A stretch of DNA of 28,593 bases from a virus, in IMG/VR virus record IMGVR_UViG_3300025770_000073, positions 1 to 28,593 of that record. One strand, 5' to 3'. Made by a program: the position numbers and the translations under genes. Position 1 is the first letter of the stretch; each line of letters begins with the position of its first letter. Below are positions 1 to 5,395 of this stretch, piece after piece. The notes beneath the pieces were generated by a model, which worked only from the letters and a program-made list of their open reading frames with translations, was not told where the DNA came from and searched no databases.

Positions 1-293
1 CTGTTGCTGTATACTACTTCCCATTGCTCTTCCAACCACCGTTCCCTCACGTGTTCTCCTATACTATATATAACCTTCGGCAGTAATAGCGTGATCCGTG
101 CTACATGACCGACGCTCTCGGAGCTTCGCCCTCGCAGTGGTACCACGCACAAACCCTCACTCCGCATTAGTCAACGCGACCAAGCCACAACCTGAGTCAA
201 GACAACACTACGTCTTGCCTAGTGGGTTCTAGCTACGTCATCGTCTGCGACGCGTGATCGCCTCATCGAACCGCACTGATTAAGAAGGTGACT
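1..293. other. Gene-free left edge
   Basis: No convincing coding sequence or tRNA is visible. There is a short perfect hairpin (CAAGAC at 198-203, GTCTTG at 212-217). A 12-bp sequence, GTCTGCGACGCG, occurs at 243-254 and again at 331-342, each time shortly after AGCTAC. The role is unknown. Confidence 0.5.
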
Positions 294-422
294 ATGACTT
301 GTGCTTCGATTCGACGCGATCCAAGCTACAGTCTGCGACGCGCTAACAATGTCTTAGCACGTTGCCTTCAGTCCATTCCAACGGCTAAGAAACCACACGT
401 GCCTAAGACGAACCCCGACTGA
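294..422 (+). CDS. Possible small basic protein, 42 aa
   Basis: A short ORF starts at an ATG five bases after AAGAAGG, a fair ribosome-binding site. It ends in a TGA that is also the end of the left arm of a perfect inverted repeat (411-422 with 447-458). The peptide is Arg/Lys-rich, especially near residues 7-8 and 15-16, and contains two Cys. No family is recognised. It could be a real small phage protein or a leader peptide coupled to the hairpin behind it. Support is limited to the binding site, the position of the stop and a protein-like composition. Confidence 0.33.
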   Translation: MTCASIRRDPSYSLRRANNVLARCLQSIPTAKKPHVPKTNPD

Positions 423-458
423 GGCCATGCAACAAGGCTGGTTTAATCAGTCGGGGTT
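411..458. repeat. Perfect 12-bp inverted repeat
   Basis: AACCCCGACTGA (411-422) is the exact reverse complement of TCAGTCGGGGTT (447-458), with a 24-nt loop that can form a small inner GCC/GGC pair. No T-run follows, so it is not a standard intrinsic terminator. It sits directly on the stop codon of the small ORF 294-422. It may be an RNA end structure, an attenuator or a protein-binding palindrome. Confidence 0.7.
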
Positions 459-576
459 CACGACGAGCAAGCTCGGTCGGAGAGAAGGCTACTCAGCCCT
501 TCCAACTGCCCAACAGAAAGATTAGTGGAATCGTTTGTGTCTCTCGTTCAAAAGCGAACGACGACAAAAACGATCT

Positions 577-599
577 CGCCCTACGAAACGGGCGTTTTT
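577..599 (+). terminator. Rho-independent terminator, probable
   Basis: CGCCC (577-581) pairs with GGGCG (590-594) around an 8-nt loop and is followed directly by five T. An outer AAAAACG/CGTTTTT pairing could extend the stem and make it act on both strands. It would end a rightward transcript coming from the 294-422 area. Confidence 0.55.
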
Positions 600-614
600 G
601 AATATAACCGAATC

Positions 615-693
615 CCTTCGGGTGTCGTACGTTTTTGCCCCCGCGACGCACGTTAGTTTGCTGATTTGTCGCGGTGGCAAAAACACCCGAAGG
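615..693. repeat. Large imperfect inverted repeat
   Basis: The left arm (615-647) and right arm (668-693) are complementary over about 26 pairs, with one mismatch and one bulge of about 7 nt on the left side, around a 20-nt loop. The outer part is CCTTCGGGTG against CACCCGAAGG; the inner part ends in CCGCGAC against GTCGCGG. No U-tract follows on either strand. It is likely a structured RNA or a protein-binding element. Confidence 0.65.
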
Positions 694-923
694 AGTGCTT
701 TCGTCTACCCTCTGCACAGTGCCTACAGCCGTTCGTCATGCTACTATCCGCGAAGTCCCTTCCAGAAGCCCCCAAAACCACCTCGCTCAGATGGCCAACC
801 CGTCGCTTCGCTTTCTTGTCAAGGGACCGTGGGTCCCAGAACCTCAGATTCTTTCAACAAAACGAGCCGTTGTTTCGCAAACAGAAGAAGCGCGAACCAA
901 CCAGTTTTCTTGAAACAATCAGA

Positions 924-973
924 GAACCTCGCCCACGAACCCTATGACAAGCCGGGCATTCGGTTCCTTTTTT
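924..973 (+). terminator. Possible terminator before the first clear gene
   Basis: GAACC (924-928) can pair with GGTTC (962-966), and GCCC (931-934) with GGGC (954-957) inside it; six T follow at 968-973. The stem is interrupted, so this is weaker than the other terminators in the window. It would insulate the gene at 1023 from upstream transcription. Confidence 0.4.
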
Positions 974-1022
974 AACTGTATTTAGTACACACTCTACCAC
1001 CACATATCGAAGGAGCAGTAAG

Positions 1023-1358
1023 ATGAGTGCATTAGACATGCCGAATTTAGAAGCTTGGGCTATCAATTACGACGTTCGGCTTCATTCCGATGTCAACCGT
1101 AAGCACTGGGCCAAGAGCGGTATCGTTGCCTTTGACGATAAAGACTCGGCCAATCAGTTTTATTCAGCCGCAGTTGCAAAGCATCACCGTGACTGCATCA
1201 CGACTTGGAAGATCGACAGAGCGAAGGACCCGCTGTATATCATCTGCTTGATTCCCCGCTATGCTGAAGCATTAGAGCGTAGCAAGCCCTTAACAGAAAG
1301 ATTAGTGGAATCGGCTCCTGTCTGCAACATTGCTTGGTCATCTCACGAAGGCCGGTAA
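1023..1358 (+). CDS. Hypothetical phage protein, 111 aa
   Basis: The function is not recognised. The start at 1023 follows a clean GAAGGAG ribosome-binding site. The protein is soluble and mixed in charge, with no signal peptide, membrane segment or known motif. Its 3' end (codons around residues 91-97, TERLVES) carries the second copy of a 22-bp sequence also present in non-coding DNA at 512-533. Its N-terminal region around NLEAWAINYD is similar at DNA level (23 of 27 bases) to the end of the gene at 1453. It is probably an early phage gene. Confidence 0.7.
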   Translation: MSALDMPNLEAWAINYDVRLHSDVNRKHWAKSGIVAFDDKDSANQFYSAAVAKHHRDCITTWKIDRAKDPLYIICLIPRYAEALERSKPLTERLVESAPVCNIAWSSHEGR

Positions 1359-1367
1359 GGAGTTTGC

Positions 1368-1409
1368 AATGCACTGGCTTGGGAGTTAACCCTCTCAGGC
1401 CAGTGCATT
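1368..1409 (+). promoter_or_regulatory. Hairpin over a duplicated start site, possible leader peptide
   Basis: AAGGAGTTTGCAATGCACT occurs at 1357-1375 and again just upstream of, and into, the gene at 1453. In the first copy the ATG (1369-1371) opens a six-codon reading frame, MHWLGS, with a stop at 1387-1389. The same ATG lies in the left arm of a perfect 11-bp hairpin (AATGCACTGGC 1368-1378, GCCAGTGCATT 1399-1409). The right arm runs into a copy of the early-region repeat element (1401-1415). This arrangement suggests a translated or masked leader, but that is inference. Confidence 0.45.
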
Positions 1410-1415
1410 CCCGTG
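1401..1415 (+). repeat. Early-region repeat element, copy A (partial)
   Basis: CAGTGCATTCCCGTG matches the first half of the element found at 3586, 3748, 4113 and 4535. The second half (AAAAGATTGAAAG in the others) is replaced by TAGTTAGTAG. It lies about 40 bases upstream of the gene at 1453. Confidence 0.45.
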
Positions 1416-1452
1416 TAGTTAGTAGATGTTCACCATAACGAAGGAGTTTGCA

Positions 1453-1614
1453 ATGCACTACATGATCTTCGACGGTAAAATCTTCCGGTTTCTTGAGCAA
1501 GATGTACACTTCTGGGTTCAGCAGTTACTTGGTGGGGTTATCCTACCATTGGAGTATGTCCACGGACTCAATTACGATTTGGAAGCTTGGTCTACCAATA
1601 ACGAAGGACTTTAA
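1453..1614 (+). CDS. Hypothetical small protein, 53 aa
   Basis: Not recognised. The start at 1453 is chosen because AAGGAG (1441-1446) is placed correctly before it; an upstream ATG at 1426 has no binding site. The protein is aromatic-rich (HYMIFDGKIFRF at the N-terminus) with a moderately hydrophobic middle, but no clear membrane helix. Its last 16 residues (LNYDLEAWSTNNEGL region) resemble the N-terminal region of the 111-aa protein encoded upstream, and the DNA matches over 27 bases with four differences, pointing to a local duplication. Confidence 0.6.
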   Translation: MHYMIFDGKIFRFLEQDVHFWVQQLLGGVILPLEYVHGLNYDLEAWSTNNEGL

Positions 1615-1627
1615 GAGGAGAACTAAG

Positions 1628-1873
1628 ATGGAGGAGTTTAGCATGGACAAAGTAGCTGGATGTGATGGTTGTGGTGAGAATGTGACTTACCGTGACCCTT
1701 ATGGTCAGGTCGGACTTTTGGTTTGTGGAGAATGCAATGGTGGTCTAGCTATAGCTGGCCCCTGTGGAACGGCACGGCAAGCAGATGGCTCTTGGGATGA
1801 TTCACCCGCTGATCCATTTGAGATAGGCTGCATGCTACTACTACCCCTCTTGACGGTTCTGAACATTGTCTGA
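1628..1873 (+). CDS. Small zinc-ribbon-like protein, 81 aa
   Basis: The start at 1628 follows AAGAGGAG; an internal ATG at 1643 with GGAGG before it is an alternative. Two C-x2-C pairs (C12/C15, CDGC, and C33/C36, CGEC) separated by 17 residues suggest a zinc ribbon. The C-terminal 16 residues are strongly hydrophobic (GCMLLLPLLTVLNIV) and may associate with the membrane or be buried. It is one of four small double C-x2-C proteins in this early region. No named family is recognised and the role is unknown. Confidence 0.6.
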   Translation: MEEFSMDKVAGCDGCGENVTYRDPYGQVGLLVCGECNGGLAIAGPCGTARQADGSWDDSPADPFEIGCMLLLPLLTVLNIV

Positions 1874-1947
1874 GGATAGCACGGAGTAAAAAATTTTTTG
1901 GATTAGTGCAAAGATTGCAGGATATATACTGACATTAGACCTTGACT

Positions 1948-1976
1948 TGTCACTACAATATCCTTACATTTAGTAT
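1948..1976 (+). promoter_or_regulatory. Putative sigma70-type promoter
   Basis: TTGTCA (1948-1953, five of six consensus bases) and TAGTAT (1971-1976, four of six) are 17 bases apart, within AT-rich DNA. Transcription would begin at or close to the GGG of the hairpin at 1981, placing that hairpin at the very 5' end of the transcript of the 372-aa gene. Confidence 0.45.
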
Positions 1977-1980
1977 AGTT

Positions 1981-2011
1981 GGGTGGCAGATGTATCGAGC
2001 ATCTGCCACCC
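1981..2011 (+). promoter_or_regulatory. Perfect 12-bp hairpin in the 5' leader
   Basis: GGGTGGCAGATG (1981-1992) and CATCTGCCACCC (2000-2011) are exact reverse complements around a 7-nt loop. There is no T-run after it. As RNA it would be a very stable 5' stem, of the kind known to protect transcripts from decay; as DNA it could be an operator just downstream of the promoter. It ends about 22 bases before the GAAGGAG of the gene at 2049. Confidence 0.65.
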
Positions 2012-2048
2012 CAATCACCACCACCACCACATGAAGGAGTAGCAAGCT

Positions 2049-3167
2049 ATGGCGATCAAGAACAAGGTAGTCAAGTGCGACACATTAGCGCAAGCTTACA
2101 AGATGAAAGCGCAAGCGGATCTTCGTCCCGACATCCTGTCGGCATGGGTCAATCGGAAGGCCACCCCTTCGGGCAAGTTCGTCCTGACCTGTAAGTGCAA
2201 GGTAGTCGATCCTTCGGAGTATGGCATCGCGCAGCAGTCGAGCGTGTCGCAGCGTGTCGCGTTCCTCGCTGGTCAAGCTCGTAAGCATAGCGACAAAGCC
2301 AAACCGATGGCTACCCCGTCCATTCTGCTCGGCGTTGACTCCAGCCTGATGGATGAGGAGCAACACCGGATGCGGGCTTTAGAGCGGGCAATGTATCAAG
2401 ATGATACACAGGCCAAACTCGCGTCTGAAATCACCATTGATCAGTATGGTGCCACCGGAACAACGCGCACCTGTCACTACATCAACGCAGTCGAGGCGAA
2501 GGATTTACGCAAGGCTGGCATCCGCTGGTATTACTACCGTGCGGACGCAGAGAAGGCGGCGCGGTCGTGGATCAAAGGTGCTACGCGCAAGGCGGGCAAC
2601 TTCTGCATCGTCTGGAAAGAGGAGGAGATCTACTACCTCGCCTTCAACCGTTACGCAGTCGATGCGATTGACGGTAAGATATGCTGGATCTTCCGTAGGC
2701 ACAAGCAACTCTCGCCGCTCGACATCGGCTGGTCCTGTGAAGACTCGGTCACTCGTGATCACTGTCACTGGGCCGTAGAGGCTACCGATCCCGCAAGCGG
2801 TAACGTGGTCACTTTTACCATTCCGGCCTATGAAGCTAATACGGCAGTCAAGCGCGTTTTAGATCGCTGTCCGGGCTTTCAGATCGTAGACTGCAAAGAG
2901 GTCGACTCCTCATGGGCCGATCATGTGCCATATGACACGGTCGAGAGCTTTCTCGTGGACGATTACGAACGCGATTATGACCCGCTGAACAATGACGTTG
3001 ACATCAGCAGTGTCTCAAATCGACACGGTGCCACTACGGACAAGGGCACGTTCAAGCCCGACCAACTGTCGGATATGTCGGCGGCTGAAGTAGCGGAGTT
3101 GGTGCAGTCTTCGGCGGCATACGCTGAGGTCGAAGATATTAGCGGGGTAATGAGCTTTGACTCTTAA
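2049..3167 (+). CDS. Hypothetical protein, 372 aa, stand-alone unit
   Basis: No family is recognised. The start at 2049 follows GAAGGAG with normal spacing. It is a soluble protein with several Cys, including a CKC at about residues 49-51, and a markedly acidic C-terminal third (around residues 285-320, rich in D/E/Y). The residue 130-240 region is rich in Trp, Tyr and Lys/Arg. No signal peptide, membrane helix or nucleotide-binding motif is seen. Codons are more GC-rich and regular than in the neighbouring small genes. It has its own promoter-like site, a 5' stabilising hairpin and a strong terminator, so it is probably expressed separately and strongly. Such an early monocistronic phage gene could act in host takeover, but that is inference only. 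Confidence 0.8.
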   Translation: MAIKNKVVKCDTLAQAYKMKAQADLRPDILSAWVNRKATPSGKFVLTCKCKVVDPSEYGIAQQSSVSQRVAFLAGQARKHSDKAKPMATPSILLGVDSSLMDEEQHRMRALERAMYQDDTQAKLASEITIDQYGATGTTRTCHYINAVEAKDLRKAGIRWYYYRADAEKAARSWIKGATRKAGNFCIVWKEEEIYYLAFNRYAVDAIDGKICWIFRRHKQLSPLDIGWSCEDSVTRDHCHWAVEATDPASGNVVTFTIPAYEANTAVKRVLDRCPGFQIVDCKEVDSSWADHVPYDTVESFLVDDYERDYDPLNNDVDISSVSNRHGATTDKGTFKPDQLSDMSAAEVAELVQSSAAYAEVEDISGVMSFDS

Positions 3168-3191
3168 CAAGTTGGAAGCGTAGCATTTAAT

Positions 3192-3257
3192 AAGGGGGGC
3201 TGGTGCTGAGGACACCTATTAAGGTGGAACATCACTCGGCACTGGCTCCCCTTTTTT
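3192..3257 (+). terminator. Strong rho-independent terminator
   Basis: The arms 3192-3210 and 3235-3253 pair over 19 bases if G-U pairs are allowed, ending in a T-run (3252-3257). The loop itself carries a perfect small hairpin (CACCT 3213-3217, AGGTG 3222-3226). All four non-Watson-Crick positions are G-U in the rightward RNA, so the structure is selected on the plus strand. It closes the 372-aa gene unit. Confidence 0.8.
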
Positions 3258-3287
3258 GCTGGACCACAGGTCCCGCTCCTGCGGGGA

Positions 3288-3337
3288 ATTAGAAAAAGCC
3301 ACTCGCAACAGCATTAGAAAAAGCCACTCGCAACAGC
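3288..3337. repeat. 25-bp tandem direct repeat
   Basis: Two exact, adjacent copies (3288-3312 and 3313-3337) of a 25-bp unit beginning ATTAGAAAAAGCC and ending GCAACAGC, just downstream of the terminator. There are only two copies, so it may be a replication slip or a pair of protein-binding sites. Confidence 0.8.
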
Positions 3338-3585
3338 ACCCCACAGTAACACCACACAAGGAGAACCCTACCCCCCCATAATTGATTACAGGCACTGCAA
3401 CAGCACCCCCCTTCCTCGCCTTACCGACCCGCACGGGTGGCGGGGATGAGGGATATAATAAATAGCTTCTGCTTCCTTACCCGAATACTAACTGCGAGTG
3501 CTCGAGCGGGTGGGTGCGCCGCGCCGCTCCTAAAGCATCTTCAATCCTCAAGCGGTTAGCGTGGCAAGGAGCTTCGATCTCAGGT

Positions 3586-3613
3586 CGGTGCAGACCCGTG
3601 AAAAGATTGAAAG
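3586..3613 (+). repeat. Early-region repeat element, copy B
   Basis: CGGTGCAGACCCGTG followed by AAAAGATTGAAAG. Shared core: GTGCA, one or two bases, then an (A/C)CCCGTGAAAAGATTGAAAG-like stretch. It is not followed by a clear gene; only very short frames start near 3598 or 3614. Confidence 0.65.
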
Positions 3614-3747
3614 ATGAGCAAAGGGAAAAGCTCAGGATCAGAAGATTAGGAGCGAGCCTCAAACTTCCCTCTTGCTAAGGTTGGGGGCGGGGGAACAACG
3701 TATAAACCTTATTTCTAACATTCGGCTTTTTAGCTCGGTCTACACGC

Positions 3748-3776
3748 CAGTGCATGACCCGTTAAAAGATTGAAAA
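3748..3776 (+). repeat. Early-region repeat element, copy C
   Basis: CAGTGCATGACCCGTT followed by AAAAGATTGAAAA. It ends six bases before the first stem of the probable structured RNA at 3782, so it could be the promoter or processing signal of that RNA. Confidence 0.65.
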
Positions 3777-3781
3777 TACTC

Positions 3782-3927
3782 CCTCATTACCTGCGTCCTA
3801 CTGGGGAGTTGAGGCGCGTGCAGAGACTCTGCGAGATGGGTAATGAGGAGTGAGGCGAGGGGGGCTTGTTCCTGTGGCACGGGGAGCTATCAAATGATAG
3901 TTGGTGCTGCAGCCCCCTCGTCTTTTT
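3782..3927 (+). ncRNA. Probable small structured RNA ending in a terminator
   Basis: A perfect 10-bp stem (CCTCATTACC 3782-3791, GGTAATGAGG 3839-3848) encloses a tight hairpin (GCAGAG 3820-3825, CTCTGC 3827-3832). It is followed by a long nested hairpin: CGAGGGGGGCT 3856-3866 with AGCCCCCTCG 3911-3920, GCAC 3877-3880 with GTGC 3904-3907, and CTATC 3887-3891 with GATAG 3896-3900. A T-rich tract TCTTTTT (3921-3927) follows. No protein is encoded. The element copy immediately upstream and the terminator at the end give it the outline of an independent small RNA. It does not match a family I can recall; the function is unknown. Confidence 0.45.
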
Positions 3928-4112
3928 GTGGAAAGGGAGCAGGCGGCAACGACTTTCAGCTAACCCTTCCTTCTTAGCTGATGAACACGTTATCTCATCC
4001 GAGATCAACTGCGTTGTTTGACGAAACTCACAGTGCTGTGGTGGCATTGGCCTGTCTCCCAACACCCCCCAAGATTGAGCTACGAATAAACCTCGTTTGA
4101 AACTATACAGTC

Positions 4113-4142
4113 CAGTGCAATCCCCGTGAAAAGATTGAAAGG
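4113..4142 (+). repeat. Early-region repeat element, copy D
   Basis: CAGTGCAATCCCCGTG followed by AAAAGATTGAAAGG. The end of this copy runs straight into the GAAAGGAG ribosome-binding site of the gene at 4152, so it lies in the leader or promoter of the ssb-containing gene run. Confidence 0.65.
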
Positions 4143-4151
4143 AGAAAAGAT

Positions 4152-4349
4152 ATGACAGGAGAGTATAACCGTATCCAGCATATACACCGCGATGTGATGG
4201 AAACGAAATACGGTGTGCAAGAACTTCGGAGAGAGCTGCAGTATTTAGATAAGAAGCTGAACGCTCTGATGTTCGGGCCGCAACAAGCCTATATGGATGA
4301 ACTCCTAAAGAAAGAAGAGGAGAAGAATGAACAGAGAAAAGCAGGCTGA
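4152..4349 (+). CDS. Small coiled-coil protein, 65 aa
   Basis: Not recognised. The start at 4152 follows AAAGGAG at the end of element copy D. The sequence is highly charged and helical; residues 20-65 have a heptad-like spacing of Leu/Val/Met and a Lys/Glu-rich tail (LLKKEEEKNEQRKAG), which suggests a coiled coil. It overlaps the next gene by 23 bases, so the two are probably translationally coupled. Confidence 0.65.
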   Translation: MTGEYNRIQHIHRDVMETKYGVQELRRELQYLDKKLNALMFGPQQAYMDELLKKEEEKNEQRKAG

Positions 4350-4551
4350 TAAAATCTTAGAGTCTCTAATTGACGGAGCAACCATCACCCCGTCAATGGC
4401 AATGAATGAGTGGCGGTGCTATCGGCTCGCCGCAAGGATTAAAGACCTCAGAAACGAAGGCCATCAGATCGTCACGGACAGGATACCTATTAGCCACGGA
4501 TATGTAGCGGGCTATAGAATGGTTAAAGCTGCTCCGGTGCAGGACCCGTGA
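4327..4551 (+). CDS. Winged helix-turn-helix protein, 74 aa
   Basis: The pattern ILESLIDGATITPSMAMNEW, then a C-[FY]-RLAARI-x-DLR-x-EGH-x-I stretch and a YVAGYRM end, matches the small phage winged-HTH family (helix-turn-helix domain, HTH_39 type): a lead helix, a 'TP..A...W.C.RLAARI' helix pair, and a beta wing ending in Y-x-x-G-Y. Such proteins are common in phage early regions and are taken to bind DNA; the target is unknown. It overlaps the coiled-coil gene upstream. Its last codons and stop lie within element copy E. Confidence 0.75.
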   Translation: MNREKQADKILESLIDGATITPSMAMNEWRCYRLAARIKDLRNEGHQIVTDRIPISHGYVAGYRMVKAAPVQDP

Positions 4552-4564
4552 AAGATTATGAAAG
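4535..4564 (+). repeat. Early-region repeat element, copy E
   Basis: CGGTGCAGGACCCGTG followed by a diverged AAAGATTATGAAAG. Unlike the other copies it overlaps coding sequence: the end of the HTH gene (its TGA is inside the CCCGTGA) and the start of the zinc-ribbon gene at 4558. A CAGTGCATGTCC at 4605-4616 may be a further partial copy. Confidence 0.5.
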
Positions 4565-4719
4565 AAAAGAGAGAAGAAAGGACATGGGAAAAGCTGAAAG
4601 ATTGCAGTGCATGTCCTTGGTTTAAGCTATATCAAAGAGATCCAGATAAGGCACAAACGATGTGTCCTGAGTGTGGATTTCGATTTACACAAAGGAGTAT
4701 TCGGCATGAACGGAGTTAA
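4558..4719 (+). CDS. Small zinc-ribbon protein, 53 aa
   Basis: A short ORF with two C-x2-C pairs (C16/C19 in CSAC, C36/C39 in CPEC) separated by 16 residues, the second in CPECGFRF, a classic zinc-ribbon knuckle. The flanks are basic and likely bind nucleic acid. No strong Shine-Dalgarno sequence is visible; the ATG lies within element copy E, seven bases after the stop of the HTH gene, so coupling or the element itself may drive translation. The 3' end overlaps the ssb start by 14 bases. The zinc-ribbon pattern makes chance unlikely. Confidence 0.65.
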   Translation: MKEKREERTWEKLKDCSACPWFKLYQRDPDKAQTMCPECGFRFTQRSIRHERS

Positions 4720-5128
4720 TCGGCAGACTTTGATTGGTCACTTAGGTAGTGACGTTGAATTGAAGACCCTTCCTTCGGGTGATCCGGTAGTGAATGTAAG
4801 TATTGCCGTGACGGATACCTGGAAAGGTAAGGATGGCGAAGAGCAGAAGAACACCAACTGGTTCAAGCTCGCCATCTTCAAGAAGCCAGCAGAAATATGG
4901 GAGAAGCATGCCTTTAAAGGGCAGAAGGTTTTCGTAGAAGGACCAACGCGCAACCGCTCCTACGACAATGCAGAAGGCGATAAGGTGTATGTCTCCGAGG
5001 TCCTTGTTCGGGACTTCCAGTTTCTCACATGGAAAGATGATGTGACAGCACAGGTCGGAGAATCACAGCCAGCCTTTGGTGGTCCCGTAGCACCCGAATC
5101 AACAGGCAATGATGGACTTCCCTTCTAA
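4706..5128 (+). CDS. ssb: Single-stranded DNA-binding protein
   Basis: Coats single-stranded DNA during phage replication and recombination. Residues 1-110 form the OB fold in the usual order: NRQTLIGHLGSDVELKTLPSG, then VVNVSIAVTD, the NTNWFKLAIFKKPAE strand with its conserved Trp-Phe, and GQKVFVEGPTRNRSYDN. The C-terminal tail is short and ends in GNDGLPF, close to the acidic D-D-x-P-F tip that recruits partner proteins. At 140 aa it is a little shorter than typical bacterial SSB. The start at 4706 has AAGGAG eight bases upstream; longer in-frame starts would cover the zinc-ribbon gene. It is followed by a strong terminator. Confidence 0.93.
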   Translation: MNGVNRQTLIGHLGSDVELKTLPSGDPVVNVSIAVTDTWKGKDGEEQKNTNWFKLAIFKKPAEIWEKHAFKGQKVFVEGPTRNRSYDNAEGDKVYVSEVLVRDFQFLTWKDDVTAQVGESQPAFGGPVAPESTGNDGLPF

Positions 5129-5157
5129 GGGTCAGCATTAATGAGTGTGTTGACCTT

Positions 5158-5205
5158 GGTCTGCTTGTCCGGTTCCCCTCGCCGGATGAGCAGACCTTTT
5201 CTTTT
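5158..5205 (+). terminator. Rho-independent terminator after ssb
   Basis: GGTCTGCTTGTCCGG (5158-5172) pairs with CCGGATGAGCAGACC (5182-5196) over 15 bases including two G-U pairs, around a 9-nt loop, followed by TTTTCTTTTT. It ends the 4152-5128 unit. The next gene starts 14 bases further on, so read-through or another promoter must supply it. Confidence 0.9.
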
Positions 5206-5218
5206 TGGAGATTACACC

Positions 5219-5395
5219 ATGCAAGCGATGAAGGATAAGATGGATAGCTATGACGAGTCTGTTGAATTAGAGCAACGACTAGCACTTGCAGATGATCATG
5301 TAAGAGGATTGCAGAAAGATTTAGTGTGGGCAAGGGCTGTGATTGAGCATCGCAACGAACAGATCCAGCGCATACTTGGAAAGAAGGCGAGCTAA
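5219..5395 (+). CDS. Small coiled-coil protein, 58 aa
   Basis: Not recognised. The ATG at 5219 follows TTTTTGGAG; an alternative ATG lies at 5228. The protein is helical and charged, with a Leu-spaced stretch (VELEQRLALADDHVRGLQKD) typical of a coiled coil. The stop and the next start share TAATG, so the two genes are coupled. Confidence 0.6.
   Translation: MQAMKDKMDSYDESVELEQRLALADDHVRGLQKDLVWARAVIEHRNEQIQRILGKKAS

Larger units (their letters stand above)
423..1022. other. 600-bp gene-free, hairpin-rich stretch
   Basis: No ORF here has a ribosome-binding site and a convincing composition. The stretch holds a small palindrome (464-475), one copy of a 22-bp repeat (512-533, second copy 1292-1313), a hairpin at 545-560, a terminator-like hairpin at 577-599, a large imperfect hairpin at 615-693 and a second terminator-like structure at 924-973. 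It looks like a transcribed but mostly untranslated region, or a replication or regulatory region. Confidence 0.5.
3168..4151. other. Near 1-kb gene-free stretch
   Basis: No credible gene is seen; the ORFs here lack binding sites. Contents are a terminator (3192-3257), a 25-bp tandem duplication (3288-3337), a TATAAT box at 3454-3459 without a good -35, three copies of the early-region element (B, C, D), a G-rich tract near 3680-3695 and a probable structured RNA with terminator (3782-3927). Very short frames follow copy B (from 3598 or 3614) but are not convincing. Confidence 0.55.

Noticed and set aside
674-913. 79-aa frame with a protein-like second half
   Set aside because: No ribosome-binding site before the GTG at 674 or the ATG at 791, and its start lies within the large hairpin. 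It reads plausibly but overlaps other frames of similar quality; too weak to call.
535-975. 146-aa frame across the left gene-free stretch
   Set aside because: TTG start without a binding site, runs through two terminator-like hairpins, and has low-quality composition.
1889-1900. AAAAAATTTTTT palindrome after the 81-aa gene
   Set aside because: It has no GC stem, so it is not a terminator; a short A/T run is common by chance in such DNA.
3454-3459. TATAAT box in the gene-free stretch
   Set aside because: No acceptable -35 box at 16-18 bases upstream and no extended -10; left as a bare motif.
3598-3678. 26-aa frame starting at the GTG of element copy B (MKRLK...)
   Set aside because: The same MKRLK would begin at other copies of the element, so it reflects the repeat and not a gene; no Shine-Dalgarno sequence.
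3721-3780. tRNA-like D-arm text (TTTTTAGCTCGGTC)
   Set aside because: No matching acceptor stem, no TTCGAAT-type T-loop and no cloverleaf around it.
5141-5218. Upstream extension of the 58-aa gene through the terminator
   Set aside because: The extension would translate the ssb terminator hairpin and has no ribosome-binding site; the ATG at 5219 is preferred.
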